Shown piece by piece: positions 6,420 through 13,669 of a DNA stretch of 23,337 nt. A model generated the notes under the pieces. That model was not told the DNA's origin. It saw nothing but the letters and a program-made list of their open reading frames with translations, and did not search any database. The DNA comes from an uncultured Bacteroides sp. (lineage in GTDB: Bacteria; Bacteroidota; Bacteroidia; Bacteroidales; Bacteroidaceae), in assembly GCA_900553185.1 (NCBI GenBank), contig USCT01000031.1:1-23337 (forward strand), given 5' to 3'. Position 1 is the stretch's first letter. Each line of letters starts with the position of its first letter. Both the position numbers and the translations under genes were made by a program.

Positions 6420-8288
6420 ATGAAATACAGCATAAACCTCATTGTATGGATGATAGGAGTGGTGGTATTGCTTGTTGCCTGTACGAGGCAGTCACAGATG
6501 GCTTCTCTTTTGCGGCAAACGGACTCTTTACTGTACCGTCACCAGTCTGACTCTGCCCTGCAACTGCTGAACACCATCAGGGATGAAAGTTCTCTTTCCG
6601 GGGCACAGCGGATGAAGTTCATCTGGAACAAGGCTATGGCGCACTACCAGCAGGAAATGTCACTGCTGGAAGATTCCCAACTGTATCAGTCCATTGCGTT
6701 TTATCGACGGCAGAAGGATACGGCCCGGTTGCTGGACACTTATTTGCTGGAAGGTATGTACCTGAGGTGGAAGGAGGCGAACGATGAGGCGATTGCTGTT
6801 TTCGACAAAGGTATCGACCTGGCCATCTCCCGAAAAGATACCACCAACATGCTGGTGCTTCAGCGCAAGAAACTGGAAGTACTGTACAAGCAGAGCCGTT
6901 TTCTGGAATGTAAGGCGATGATTGAAGACATGCTCCGTATTGCTCACAAACTTCCCGTCGTGGAGCATTATCAGATGGTGTATTCGCTGGCTCTTGTATC
7001 GCAACTGGGGGGAGATACTTCGAATATGGATTGTCTTGAAAAAGGTTTCCGGTTGGCCTTGGAGGCTGGCGATACTTTGTTTGCGCATCATATTCTGCGG
7101 AATTATGGCAATATGTTAGCGGGGGCCAATAGGTATAAAGAGTCTATAGCGCAATTCCAGCGGCTCATTCATATTAATCCCGATTTTTTACCTTATGCTG
7201 TTCAATTGAGTCTTGCCGAAATTTATATGAATTTGGGAAAGAATGATTCGGTTGTCTATTACTTAGATAAAGCACTGAAGAGTATGGATGAAGAACAAAG
7301 GCTGCATAAAAACGAAATCATGTTGTCCTATAAATCTTTATATTATCAGATACGTGCCGCATTGAATGAAAGAATGGGACAGACCTGTAATGGTCAGGAG
7401 TTCAGGCGTTATTGTGATTCCATAACGGAAGACCTGAAAGCCAAGCATAATACAGCTCTCCGGCAACAGGAAACCAAAGCACAATTGCAGCAACGGAACT
7501 ATGAACTCATTATCAGCCGTCAGCGGATGGAGCTCCGTATCATAGGGATTGTGTTCTTGCTGTTGGTCATCATCTTCTTGCTTATTATCATTTATCAGCA
7601 GAACTTGAAGAAAAAGGAACGTACCATCAGCCGGCTTTCCAGAGAATTGCAGAAGTATAGCAAGCAATTGAAGGACAATGAGGTATTGATTGCGCAAAAC
7701 AACGAGAGTATACAGGAATTGCAGACCCAGCTTTCTTCCCGAAAGGCCAGCGAACAGGAAGAACAGCTGTCACTCATCCGGCAACTGGAGGAGCAGAACC
7801 GGAGTCTGACTCTTGCAAACCAAGGTCTGCAGCAACAGATTGAAGCACACTGGAGCAAACTGAAGAAGACTCCTGTCAAGGCACAACCCATGCAGGAACT
7901 GACTACGGAGATGTTGTTGCTGAAGGAAAGAGAAGAGAAGTTGACCGGACAGTTGATTGCCGTTCATCCGTTGGTAGCCGAATTACGGACTGCTCCCCGT
8001 TTTCTGCACCCGGAAGATTTCTCCCGGCTTGCTGCCTTAATCAATGAAGTATATCCGCATTTTTCAGACCGGCTTACAGACACTTTTCCGAATCTGACGG
8101 AACTGGATTTACAACTTTGTGTGCTTATCAGACTCGGATTCAGCGTATCGCAGATAGCGGTATTCATGGCTGTATCACCCACTTCGGTATCGCAGCAGAA
8201 AACACGGATGAAGAAACGTCTTCTACAGCAGAAACCGGACCTTTTCTCTGACGGTGAAACACTCGATTTGTGGCTGCGCAGGTTCTAA
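6420..8288 (+). CDS. Membrane-spanning TPR/coiled-coil/HTH transcriptional regulator with lipobox
   Basis: The product is 622 residues from the ATG at 6420. An ATG at 6399 lies within the predicted promoter start and is disfavoured. The order is: signal-like segment ending in LLVAC (Cys21, a lipobox); helical TPR-like repeats (about 30-340, clearest at YKESIAQFQRLIHINPD and the following SLAEIYMNLGKNDSVVYYLDKAL); a membrane helix (about 374-393, IIGIVFLLLVIIFLLIIIY); a Gln/Glu-rich coiled coil (about 395-485); and a C-terminal HTH of LuxR/GerE-like character (about 560-600, LTELDLQLCVLIRLGFSVSQ). The TPR part should face the periplasm and the HTH the cytoplasm, making it a one-component signal-to-DNA protein. 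No phospho-acceptor or kinase motif is seen. Its neighbours are a short HTH paralogue and an outer-membrane barrel. The target genes and ligand are unknown. Confidence 0.88.
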   Translation: MKYSINLIVWMIGVVVLLVACTRQSQMASLLRQTDSLLYRHQSDSALQLLNTIRDESSLSGAQRMKFIWNKAMAHYQQEMSLLEDSQLYQSIAFYRRQKDTARLLDTYLLEGMYLRWKEANDEAIAVFDKGIDLAISRKDTTNMLVLQRKKLEVLYKQSRFLECKAMIEDMLRIAHKLPVVEHYQMVYSLALVSQLGGDTSNMDCLEKGFRLALEAGDTLFAHHILRNYGNMLAGANRYKESIAQFQRLIHINPDFLPYAVQLSLAEIYMNLGKNDSVVYYLDKALKSMDEEQRLHKNEIMLSYKSLYYQIRAALNERMGQTCNGQEFRRYCDSITEDLKAKHNTALRQQETKAQLQQRNYELIISRQRMELRIIGIVFLLLVIIFLLIIIYQQNLKKKERTISRLSRELQKYSKQLKDNEVLIAQNNESIQELQTQLSSRKASEQEEQLSLIRQLEEQNRSLTLANQGLQQQIEAHWSKLKKTPVKAQPMQELTTEMLLLKEREEKLTGQLIAVHPLVAELRTAPRFLHPEDFSRLAALINEVYPHFSDRLTDTFPNLTELDLQLCVLIRLGFSVSQIAVFMAVSPTSVSQQKTRMKKRLLQQKPDLFSDGETLDLWLRRF

Positions 8289-8404
8289 AAACCATATCTG
8301 TATATGTTTTGAATTGTTGCTTCTTTTGTAAGTACTTGTTTATTAGTTGATTGTTTTGAACTGGCTGTATATATGGATTTATACAGATGTAATTGAGAAT
8401 CTTC

Positions 8405-8412
8405 TATCTTTG
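8405..8412 (+). promoter_or_regulatory. -7 box of the short HTH gene
   Basis: TATCTTTG is a full -7 match. In place of a TTTG -33 box there is a dyad, CTGTATA (8365-8371) with its complement (8380-8386). It is centred about 42 bases before the expected start near 8418, where an activator could bind. Confidence 0.6.
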
Positions 8413-8431
8413 CCATAGAATTGACAACTGT

Positions 8432-8461
8432 ATGACAAACAAACCTCTGAAGCGAAGATGA
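8432..8461 (+). other. Possible 9-codon leader peptide overlapping the short HTH start
   Basis: ATG at 8432 opens a short frame (MTNKPLKRR) whose TGA overlaps the ATG at 8458 in an ATGA arrangement. It lies within the predicted transcript. Translational coupling is possible but there is no visible ribosome-binding site, so this may be chance. Confidence 0.25.
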
Positions 8462-8925
8462 AGAACTCGAAAAAGACATCCAAGGAACAGCAAGAAACTC
8501 GGTCCGGCGTGAAGGACAGGCTCAATATACAGGCTTTGAAAGATGAAATGAAACAGTTGCGGGAACGTGAACACAAATTGGCAGAACGATTAGTGGCGGA
8601 ACATGGGTTAGTCAATGAACTTCGGAAAAATCCTCATTTTATTGATGAGGCAGACCGGGAGAGTCTTGCCGGTTTGGTGGATGATGTATACAATGATTTC
8701 ACTTCCCGGCTGAAAGTCCGTTTCCCTGTGCTGACAGAGGTTGATATTCAGTATTGTATTCTTATCAAACTTCGTTTCACGGTATCGCAGATAGCTGTAC
8801 TTTCGGCTATTTCTCCCACATCGGTCTATCAGCAGAAATCACGGATGAAGAAGCGTTTCTTATCCATGGACTCCCGTCTTTTTGCCGATGGGGAGACCTT
8901 GGATGTATGGTTATACGAGTATTAG
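8458..8925 (+). CDS. Short stand-alone HTH protein, paralogue of the regulator's C-terminus
   Basis: The 155-residue soluble protein has a Lys-rich N-terminus (1-22). From about residue 25 it is collinear with residues 492-622 of the upstream regulator, roughly half identical by eye. It has the helical stretch LREREHKLAERLVAEHGLV, the HTH with VSQIAVLSAISPTSVYQQKS, and the shared end DGETLDVWLYEY. It has no TPR part, membrane segment or lipobox. It should bind DNA or hetero-oligomerise with the large regulator in the cytoplasm, possibly as an antagonist or as a constitutive version. It has its own -7 box. It could also be a truncated relic of another full regulator, but the frame is intact and conserved throughout the DNA-binding region. 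Confidence 0.8.
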   Translation: MKNSKKTSKEQQETRSGVKDRLNIQALKDEMKQLREREHKLAERLVAEHGLVNELRKNPHFIDEADRESLAGLVDDVYNDFTSRLKVRFPVLTEVDIQYCILIKLRFTVSQIAVLSAISPTSVYQQKSRMKKRFLSMDSRLFADGETLDVWLYEY

Positions 8926-9001
8926 TAATCCGCGAAGTACTGTTTAAAGCCGTTTCGTACCCAATAAAAAAGCTGAAGTTCTGCACATAATCTGTAAACG
9001 C

Positions 9002-9085
9002 CGTCGGCGTTTATAAAAATCACGTCGGCGTTTATGTAAATCCCGACGTGGTTTATATAAACTGCGTCGGGATTTATAGAATATT
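9002..9085. repeat. Four tandem 21-bp repeats with interlocking dyads
   Basis: The units are 9002-9022, 9023-9043, 9044-9064 and 9065-9085, with an exact 21-base period. All four share CG at units 1-2, CG at 4-5 and TTTAT at 9-13 (consensus CGtCGGcgTTTAT). The array also forms perfect dyads: TAAACGCC/GGCGTTTA (8995-9002 and 9006-9013), CACGTCGG/CCGACGTG (9021-9028 and 9043-9050), TAAATCCCGACG/CGTCGGGATTTA (9037-9048 and 9065-9076), and a central self-complementary GTTTATATAAAC (9051-9062). The last three are mutually exclusive or nested. The spacing of two helical turns suits a row of bound protein dimers. The array lies about 260 bases upstream of the barrel promoter. Confidence 0.85.
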
Positions 9086-9326
9086 TCCAGTCAGGATAAT
9101 TTTTGTTTCTTCAGGTTTTCTTGTTCTTTTCTTCCTGAATAGGTTCGGTGGATTGGCGGGGAACTGGAGTTCATCCATGTACTGAAACGGATAGGGAAAC
9201 AGACTGATGTAATGCCCAAAAGTGGAACTGTAGAGATAAATCTCTTATGCTGCTTTTGTAAATTTCTGAATTCCATCATTTTATGTCCGTTTTGTAAGCC
9301 TGTGCTGTAGATGTGCTTTTTGTTCT

Positions 9327-9352
9327 TGTTCCGATAATTCATTCTACCTTTG
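9327..9352 (+). promoter_or_regulatory. Promoter core of the intact barrel gene
   Basis: The stretch ends with the -7 box TACCTTTG (9345-9352) and matches 25 of 26 bases of 5592-5617. T-rich sequence with TTTTTG and TTG triplets lies just upstream, but no -33 box is at the ideal spacing. Confidence 0.7.
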
Positions 9353-9439
9353 TGGATAAAGAACTACTCTATCTGGTAGTGAAAATGCTCCGTAGAGTCA
9401 GGATTTTTGCAACAACATAATCAAATCGTATAGATATTT

Positions 9440-11773
9440 ATGGAAACACTTGGAAAAACACTACTGCTACTATGCACTTTGGCATTCTCTTTCGGATTGT
9501 CGGCACAGACCGTCAACGGGAAGCTGGTGGACGAACAGAACCAGCCTTTACCATACGCCAACGTGGTTTTATTGTCTCTTCCGGATTCGTCTTTCGTAAC
9601 CGGAACCATCAGTGATGCGGATGGGACTTTTACGTTGGAAGCGACGGCACCGGACCAATTAATCAGAATCTCTTCTATCGGTTATTCTACCGTATACAAA
9701 CCGGTGAATCCTACCGATTTGGGTGTTGTACAATTGAAGTCGGATGCACAACTTTTGGGAGAGGTGGTCGTGAATGCGGATTTGCCGGTTACCCGTATCA
9801 AAGGCAATGCGATGGTAACCACGGTGAAAGGAAGTGTATTGGAGAAATCAGGCACAACGGAACGGCTTCTGGACAAGATTCCCAATGTCTCTTCGAAAGA
9901 CGGTGAGATTAATGTGTTCGGGAGGGGAGTGCCGGATGTCTACATCAATGGGCGCAAGGTACTCGATAGGGCAGAACTTGACCGGTTGTCGGCCGAAAAT
10001 GTGAAATCGGTGGAAGTAATCAACAATCCCGGAGCAAGGTATGGGGCTGAAGTTACTTCCGTTATCCGTATCGTAACGAACCGGACTGAAGGAGAAGGTT
10101 TCGGGCTTGACAATCGTACTTTGCTGGAATATAACCGCGACTGGAGCGCTCTGGAACAACTCAACTTCAATTATCGTAAGGGAAGCTTTGATCTTTCGGG
10201 TACGATATACGGTTCCCGTTCTTACGGTTGGGCCGCAAAAGATTTTTATCAGGACACGTACCTCCAACAACACTGGTTGCAGGAATCGGACGTATTTACC
10301 GACGGTACCGATAAGGAGGTGGGAGGCCAGCTTGCCTTGAACTACACTTTTGATGAGAACAACGCCATCGGTATTCGTTACGGTTATGACAGGACACCGG
10401 AGAACAGCATGAACATGATTCTGCATACGCAGGTATTCCGTGACAACAGTCCGGTAGAGAACACCGTCAGTCCGAACCTTGAAACCGACAAGGAAGATAC
10501 CCGTCAGTTGAATGTCTACTACATCGGGCAGTTGAACCGTTGGAGCATTGACCTGAATCTGGACGGCTATTGGAGTGACATTCATAAGGAAAACAGCATG
10601 GATGAAGTTACCTGTCTGCCCGACCAATCGGAAGAAAACCGGATGGTATCTACATTCAACGATGTGGCCAATGCCTTGTATGCTGCCAGACTGATTCTTT
10701 CCAGACCGGTAGGAGGCGGTGAACTGGCTTTGGGTGGAGAGTATACCTATACCCGTCGGAACAACATCTTCGTCAATCCGGAAGGGATTATCAACGATGA
10801 CGATAGCCGCATCCGTGAAAATATGGGCGCTTTTTTTGCAGAATTCGGAAGGAGTTTCGGTCAAGTACAGGTGCAGGCAGGACTCCGTTACGAATATACT
10901 TCATCCGATTATTACGAAGAAGGCAGACGGATAGAGGAGCAGAGTAAAACCTATAACAACCTGTTTCCGACGTTTTCCCTGTCCTTTCCCATCCGGCGTG
11001 TAAATATCCAATTGGCTTACCGGACAGATATCGCACGTCCGTCTTATTGGAATCTACGGAGCAATGTATTGTATGCCAATAAATATACCTACGAAACCGG
11101 TAATCCTTTATTGAAGCCGACTTTGACCCAGAACGTAACGTTGGGAGCTACTTATCGGTGGATACAGCTGACTGCCGGTTATAACCGTATCAAGAATCAG
11201 GTTATCAATGTAACCAGTCTGTACGATGAAGAGAATCCGACCATCATGCTCATGTCGCTGGCCAATGCTCCGGCTTATGACAAGCTATTTGCCGGGCTGA
11301 CTCTTTCTCCTACGGTTGGGATTTGGCATCCCCAATGGCGTTTTCAGGTTACCAGGCAAGGGTATAATGCCCAAACGCCGCAAGGACCGTTGAAGCTGCA
11401 TCGCCCGATGGGAACCTTTGTCTGGAACAACAATTTTCAGTTGCCCCGGGGAATCTTGTTGGATGCCGATTTCTCTTACCGCACAAAGGGGGATATGCAG
11501 AACGGCCGTTTTCTGGAATCGTCATGGCGGGCTGACCTTTCCCTGCAAAAAAGTTTTCTGGACGACAATCTGAATATCCGGTTCGATGCGTTGAATGTGC
11601 TCGACAGCTATAAACGGGACTTTATCATGTATGTCAGTGATATGCAGACGATGCGGATGGATGAAAAATCCACGCATTGTTCTTTTAAACTCACTTTCCG
11701 CTACAAGTTCAATGCCACGAAGAGTAAATATAAAGGTACCGGGGCGGGTGAGAGTCAGAAGGATCGTATGTGA
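9440..11773 (+). CDS. Outer-membrane beta-barrel protein with CarboxypepD_reg-like and plug domains
   Basis: The product is 777 residues. A cleavable signal peptide (1-22, ending GLSA-Q) is followed by a CarboxypepD_reg-like beta-sandwich (about 24-100, NGKLVDEQNQPLPYANVVL to ISSIGY). A plug-like domain comes next (about 105-215: LGEVVV, YINGRKV, SVEVINNPGARYGAEV), then a long barrel (about 216-777) with alternating strands and the final RYKFNATKSKY tail. This is the layout of family-3 TonB-dependent-like barrels. It is not SusC-like in length (SusC proteins exceed 1,000 residues), and no SusD partner or TonB box is evident. It probably imports or binds an unidentified ligand. The start matches the start of the decayed paralogue. 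The upstream HTH proteins are the likely regulators, and a hairpin follows the stop. Confidence 0.92.
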   Translation: METLGKTLLLLCTLAFSFGLSAQTVNGKLVDEQNQPLPYANVVLLSLPDSSFVTGTISDADGTFTLEATAPDQLIRISSIGYSTVYKPVNPTDLGVVQLKSDAQLLGEVVVNADLPVTRIKGNAMVTTVKGSVLEKSGTTERLLDKIPNVSSKDGEINVFGRGVPDVYINGRKVLDRAELDRLSAENVKSVEVINNPGARYGAEVTSVIRIVTNRTEGEGFGLDNRTLLEYNRDWSALEQLNFNYRKGSFDLSGTIYGSRSYGWAAKDFYQDTYLQQHWLQESDVFTDGTDKEVGGQLALNYTFDENNAIGIRYGYDRTPENSMNMILHTQVFRDNSPVENTVSPNLETDKEDTRQLNVYYIGQLNRWSIDLNLDGYWSDIHKENSMDEVTCLPDQSEENRMVSTFNDVANALYAARLILSRPVGGGELALGGEYTYTRRNNIFVNPEGIINDDDSRIRENMGAFFAEFGRSFGQVQVQAGLRYEYTSSDYYEEGRRIEEQSKTYNNLFPTFSLSFPIRRVNIQLAYRTDIARPSYWNLRSNVLYANKYTYETGNPLLKPTLTQNVTLGATYRWIQLTAGYNRIKNQVINVTSLYDEENPTIMLMSLANAPAYDKLFAGLTLSPTVGIWHPQWRFQVTRQGYNAQTPQGPLKLHRPMGTFVWNNNFQLPRGILLDADFSYRTKGDMQNGRFLESSWRADLSLQKSFLDDNLNIRFDALNVLDSYKRDFIMYVSDMQTMRMDEKSTHCSFKLTFRYKFNATKSKYKGTGAGESQKDRM

Positions 11774-11781
11774 CAGCAGAT

Positions 11782-11823
11782 TTTCTAAAGGATAACCCTG
11801 AAAAAACGGTTATCCTTTAGAAA
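11782..11823. terminator. 16-bp hairpin between convergent genes
   Basis: TTTCTAAAGGATAACC (11782-11797) pairs perfectly with 11808-11823 across a 10-base A-rich loop. It sits nine bases after the barrel stop and ten before the end of the minus-strand dehydrogenase gene, so it can terminate both. There is no strong U-tract. Confidence 0.7.
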
Positions 11824-11833
11824 TAATGACAGG

Positions 11834-12829
11834 TTATTGATTGCATGTTTCGGCAATCTGCTTGACAATTCCGGGGCCTTCATAAATAAAGGCAGAATAG
11901 ATTTGCACGAGTTGGGCACCGGCTTTCAGCATGGAAGTGGCTTCCAGCGGAGTGATGACGCCTCCGGCTCCGATGATGAGCATTTCCTTGGGGGCATGAG
12001 CCGACAAATATCTGACTACTTCTATGGATTTATGGATGACCGGCAGGCCGCTGATTCCACCGGCACCTGTCTGCTCTATTTCGGTTTGTGAGGAATGAAT
12101 GAGCAGGGAACGGTCTTGGGTAGGGCCGGTAGCGATAAATCCGTCGATGTGGTGTTGCCGGGCGTAGTCGATAATGCCGTCCAGTTTCTCTACAAGTACA
12201 TCGGCCGGTAATTTCAGAAAGACTGGCTTCTGAAGTGTCTGTTTCTGTGGTAGCATGGTTGTGAGTACGGCACTCATGATTTCGGGAGACATGCTTCCCC
12301 AGTTGAGGGTATAATAATCGGCATATTCACTGAATGTCGTGTACAGGTCGGTGATTTCAGCCTTGGCTTGTACCTCATCGTTCGGGTGATTGGTGTTGAT
12401 ATTGATTCCCAGAATATATTTCCCTTTCCGTTTTCTTTGCAGGTTATTCAGAAAGATTGTTTTTCCGGGATTGTTGAAGCCGGTACGTGAAATCAGGGCA
12501 CAATCTGCCGGAAGACGGGAAATACGGGGAGAAGGATTTCCTGTCACTTTTTCGGGAGTGACGGTTCCTACTTCTATAAAACCGAATCCCAGGTCGCTTA
12601 GTTCGTCGAAACAGCTTGCTTCTTTGTCGAAGCCGGCAGATAGTCCGACACGGTTGCTGAATGTCAGGTTTCTCCATTGGAATGGAGTTGTTTTAGGATG
12701 ACAGGCCATTCGGGTCAGGCTTCTTACCGGTGGAAGGTGGCGGTAGATATGAAGCATGGTGATAATCCGGTTGTGAATCTTTTCGGCATCGATACGAAAC
12801 AGACAGGGGCGAAGTATAGATTGATACAT
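11834..12829 (-). CDS. pyrD: Class 2 dihydroorotate dehydrogenase-like flavoprotein, divergent active site
   Basis: The 331-residue protein follows the class 2 (quinone-linked, membrane-associated) dihydroorotate dehydrogenase layout. It has an N-terminal helix pair (1-40), then an FMN-binding TIM barrel with VGLSAGFDKE (61-70), GFGFIEVGTVTP (81-92), GNPSPRISRLP (97-107), GFNNPG (117-122) and GAGGVITPLEA (287-297). FMN-phosphate loops and the final EGPGIVKQI are present. The usual catalytic loop NVSSPNTPGLR is replaced by NWGSMSPE (176-183). It keeps the Asn and a Ser at the catalytic position but loses the second Asn. The usual ATNTT is ATGPT (233-237). Two substrate-binding Asn thus appear absent, so orotate chemistry is uncertain and it may be a paralogue of the true PyrD. 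Its start follows a TACCTTTG box. Confidence 0.75.
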   Translation of the reverse strand: MYQSILRPCLFRIDAEKIHNRIITMLHIYRHLPPVRSLTRMACHPKTTPFQWRNLTFSNRVGLSAGFDKEASCFDELSDLGFGFIEVGTVTPEKVTGNPSPRISRLPADCALISRTGFNNPGKTIFLNNLQRKRKGKYILGININTNHPNDEVQAKAEITDLYTTFSEYADYYTLNWGSMSPEIMSAVLTTMLPQKQTLQKPVFLKLPADVLVEKLDGIIDYARQHHIDGFIATGPTQDRSLLIHSSQTEIEQTGAGGISGLPVIHKSIEVVRYLSAHAPKEMLIIGAGGVITPLEATSMLKAGAQLVQIYSAFIYEGPGIVKQIAETCNQ

Positions 12830-12858
12830 GATAAAATAGTTTATTGATTTTGGTAGGA

Positions 12859-12866
12859 CAAAGGTA
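12859..12866 (-). promoter_or_regulatory. -7 box of the dihydroorotate dehydrogenase-like gene
   Basis: The minus strand reads TACCTTTG, 29 bases before the ATG at 12829. No obvious -33 box is seen. Confidence 0.6.
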
Positions 12867-12973
12867 CGACTTCTGAACGAGATTCTGTCATAAAAAAAAG
12901 TTATCTCCGATTACTCGTCAGAAAGCGGTCTGAATGTTCTGGCAGTATGTTTTCTTACCGTTGTTCTTTGTCC

Positions 12974-13591
12974 TTACTCCGGAATTACTACATCTTTCCC
13001 TTCCATATAGATTTTTCCTTCGGCAATCAGTTCTGCCAGTGTGCGGGCCAGTGAGGGACGGGCTACTCCCAGAATGAAGGCTACTTCCTGCTGGTTGTGG
13101 ATCCGTTTATGGATCTGCAGGTAGTTCATGAGGCGCGATTTCAGACTTTGTAAGGCGAATTCGTTCAGCTTTTTGCTTAAGAACTGGCTTCGGTCTGATA
13201 TTTCGCGCAGAAAATTCTGCATGACAACCGGATGCTCGTGCATGAACATCAGGAACTTGGTTTTATCCATCAGAAAGACTTCACAGGATTCCAGGGTCTC
13301 GATGTGTACCGGAAACCGGTTTTCGGAAGCATAAATAAAGGCCGGAGCCAGTACTTCCGGGGCTTTCATTATTTCAATTGTGAGGAGTTTCCCTTCAGCA
13401 CTTTCCATCTGGGCACGTACGCTTCCACTGCATAAAATATAAAGCGAACGGCAACTGTCCCCTTGTCGGGCGATGAATGTATTTGTCGGGTATCGGCGTA
13501 TGCTGTTGGGAGCTACAGCCAGTAGTTGCCGGGCGTCATCTTCATTGCAACCATTGAATATAGGTAGTCGGATCAGAGATTTTGCATCCAT
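12974..13591 (-). CDS. hcpR: Crp/Fnr family regulator, probable HcpR
   Basis: The 205-residue cytoplasmic regulator has an N-terminal cNMP-type beta-roll (about 10-115: FIARQGDSCRSLYILCSG and the following strands) and a long dimerisation helix (about 118-150). A winged HTH of Crp type follows (about 165-200, NQQEVAFILGVARPSLARTL). No four-Cys iron-sulfur set of the FNR kind is present. It is divergent from hcp, with only 115 bases between the starts. The known Bacteroidetes HcpR (studied in Porphyromonas gingivalis) activates hcp in response to nitric oxide, and position and family fit that role here. The gene symbol rests on context and on the operator-like dyad at 13623-13642. The product could instead be another Crp/Fnr member. 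Confidence 0.8.
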   Translation of the reverse strand: MDAKSLIRLPIFNGCNEDDARQLLAVAPNSIRRYPTNTFIARQGDSCRSLYILCSGSVRAQMESAEGKLLTIEIMKAPEVLAPAFIYASENRFPVHIETLESCEVFLMDKTKFLMFMHEHPVVMQNFLREISDRSQFLSKKLNEFALQSLKSRLMNYLQIHKRIHNQQEVAFILGVARPSLARTLAELIAEGKIYMEGKDVVIPE

Positions 13592-13622
13592 AACGCTAGT
13601 AGTTTAATATTCATTAAGATTC

Positions 13623-13642
13623 TCTGTAACATGGGTGACAGA
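13623..13642. promoter_or_regulatory. CRP-type dyad, candidate HcpR operator for hcp
   Basis: TCTGTAAC and GTGACAGA are inverted repeats with one mismatch, separated by four bases. The centre, near 13632.5, is about 42 bases upstream of the expected hcp transcript start. That is the class II activator position for Crp/Fnr proteins. The -33 box is replaced by this dyad. Confidence 0.6.
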
Positions 13643-13661
13643 ATGGGGAAGAGGTTATCTC

Positions 13662-13669
13662 CATCTTTG
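13662..13669 (+). promoter_or_regulatory. -7 box of hcp
   Basis: CATCTTTG matches TAnnTTTG except for the first base. This imperfect -7 box together with the missing -33 box fits an activator-dependent promoter. The expected start is near 13675, giving a leader of about 32 bases. Confidence 0.5.

Larger units (their letters stand above)
8926..9439. other. 514-base gap holding 21-bp repeats and the barrel promoter
   Basis: No gene is seen. From left to right the gap holds the 21-bp tandem repeats (9002-9085) and a pyrimidine-rich hairpin with TTCAGG/CCTGAA arms (9110-9115 and 9134-9139). It also holds a small AGAGAT/ATCTCT dyad near 9230-9245 and the duplicated promoter core at 9327-9352. The 5' leader of the barrel mRNA would be about 80 bases. 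Confidence 0.6.

Noticed and set aside
9002..9085. CRISPR array
   Set aside because: The 21-bp units are directly adjacent with no spacers, and no cas gene is present.
9848..10864. Long open frame on the minus strand (338 codons) inside the barrel gene
   Set aside because: It lies wholly antisense to a well-supported outer-membrane barrel, has no recognisable domain and no promoter. It is a by-product of codon use.
9440..11773. SusC-type polysaccharide importer
   Set aside because: The protein is far shorter than SusC, there is no SusD neighbour, and no glycan-degrading enzymes are nearby.
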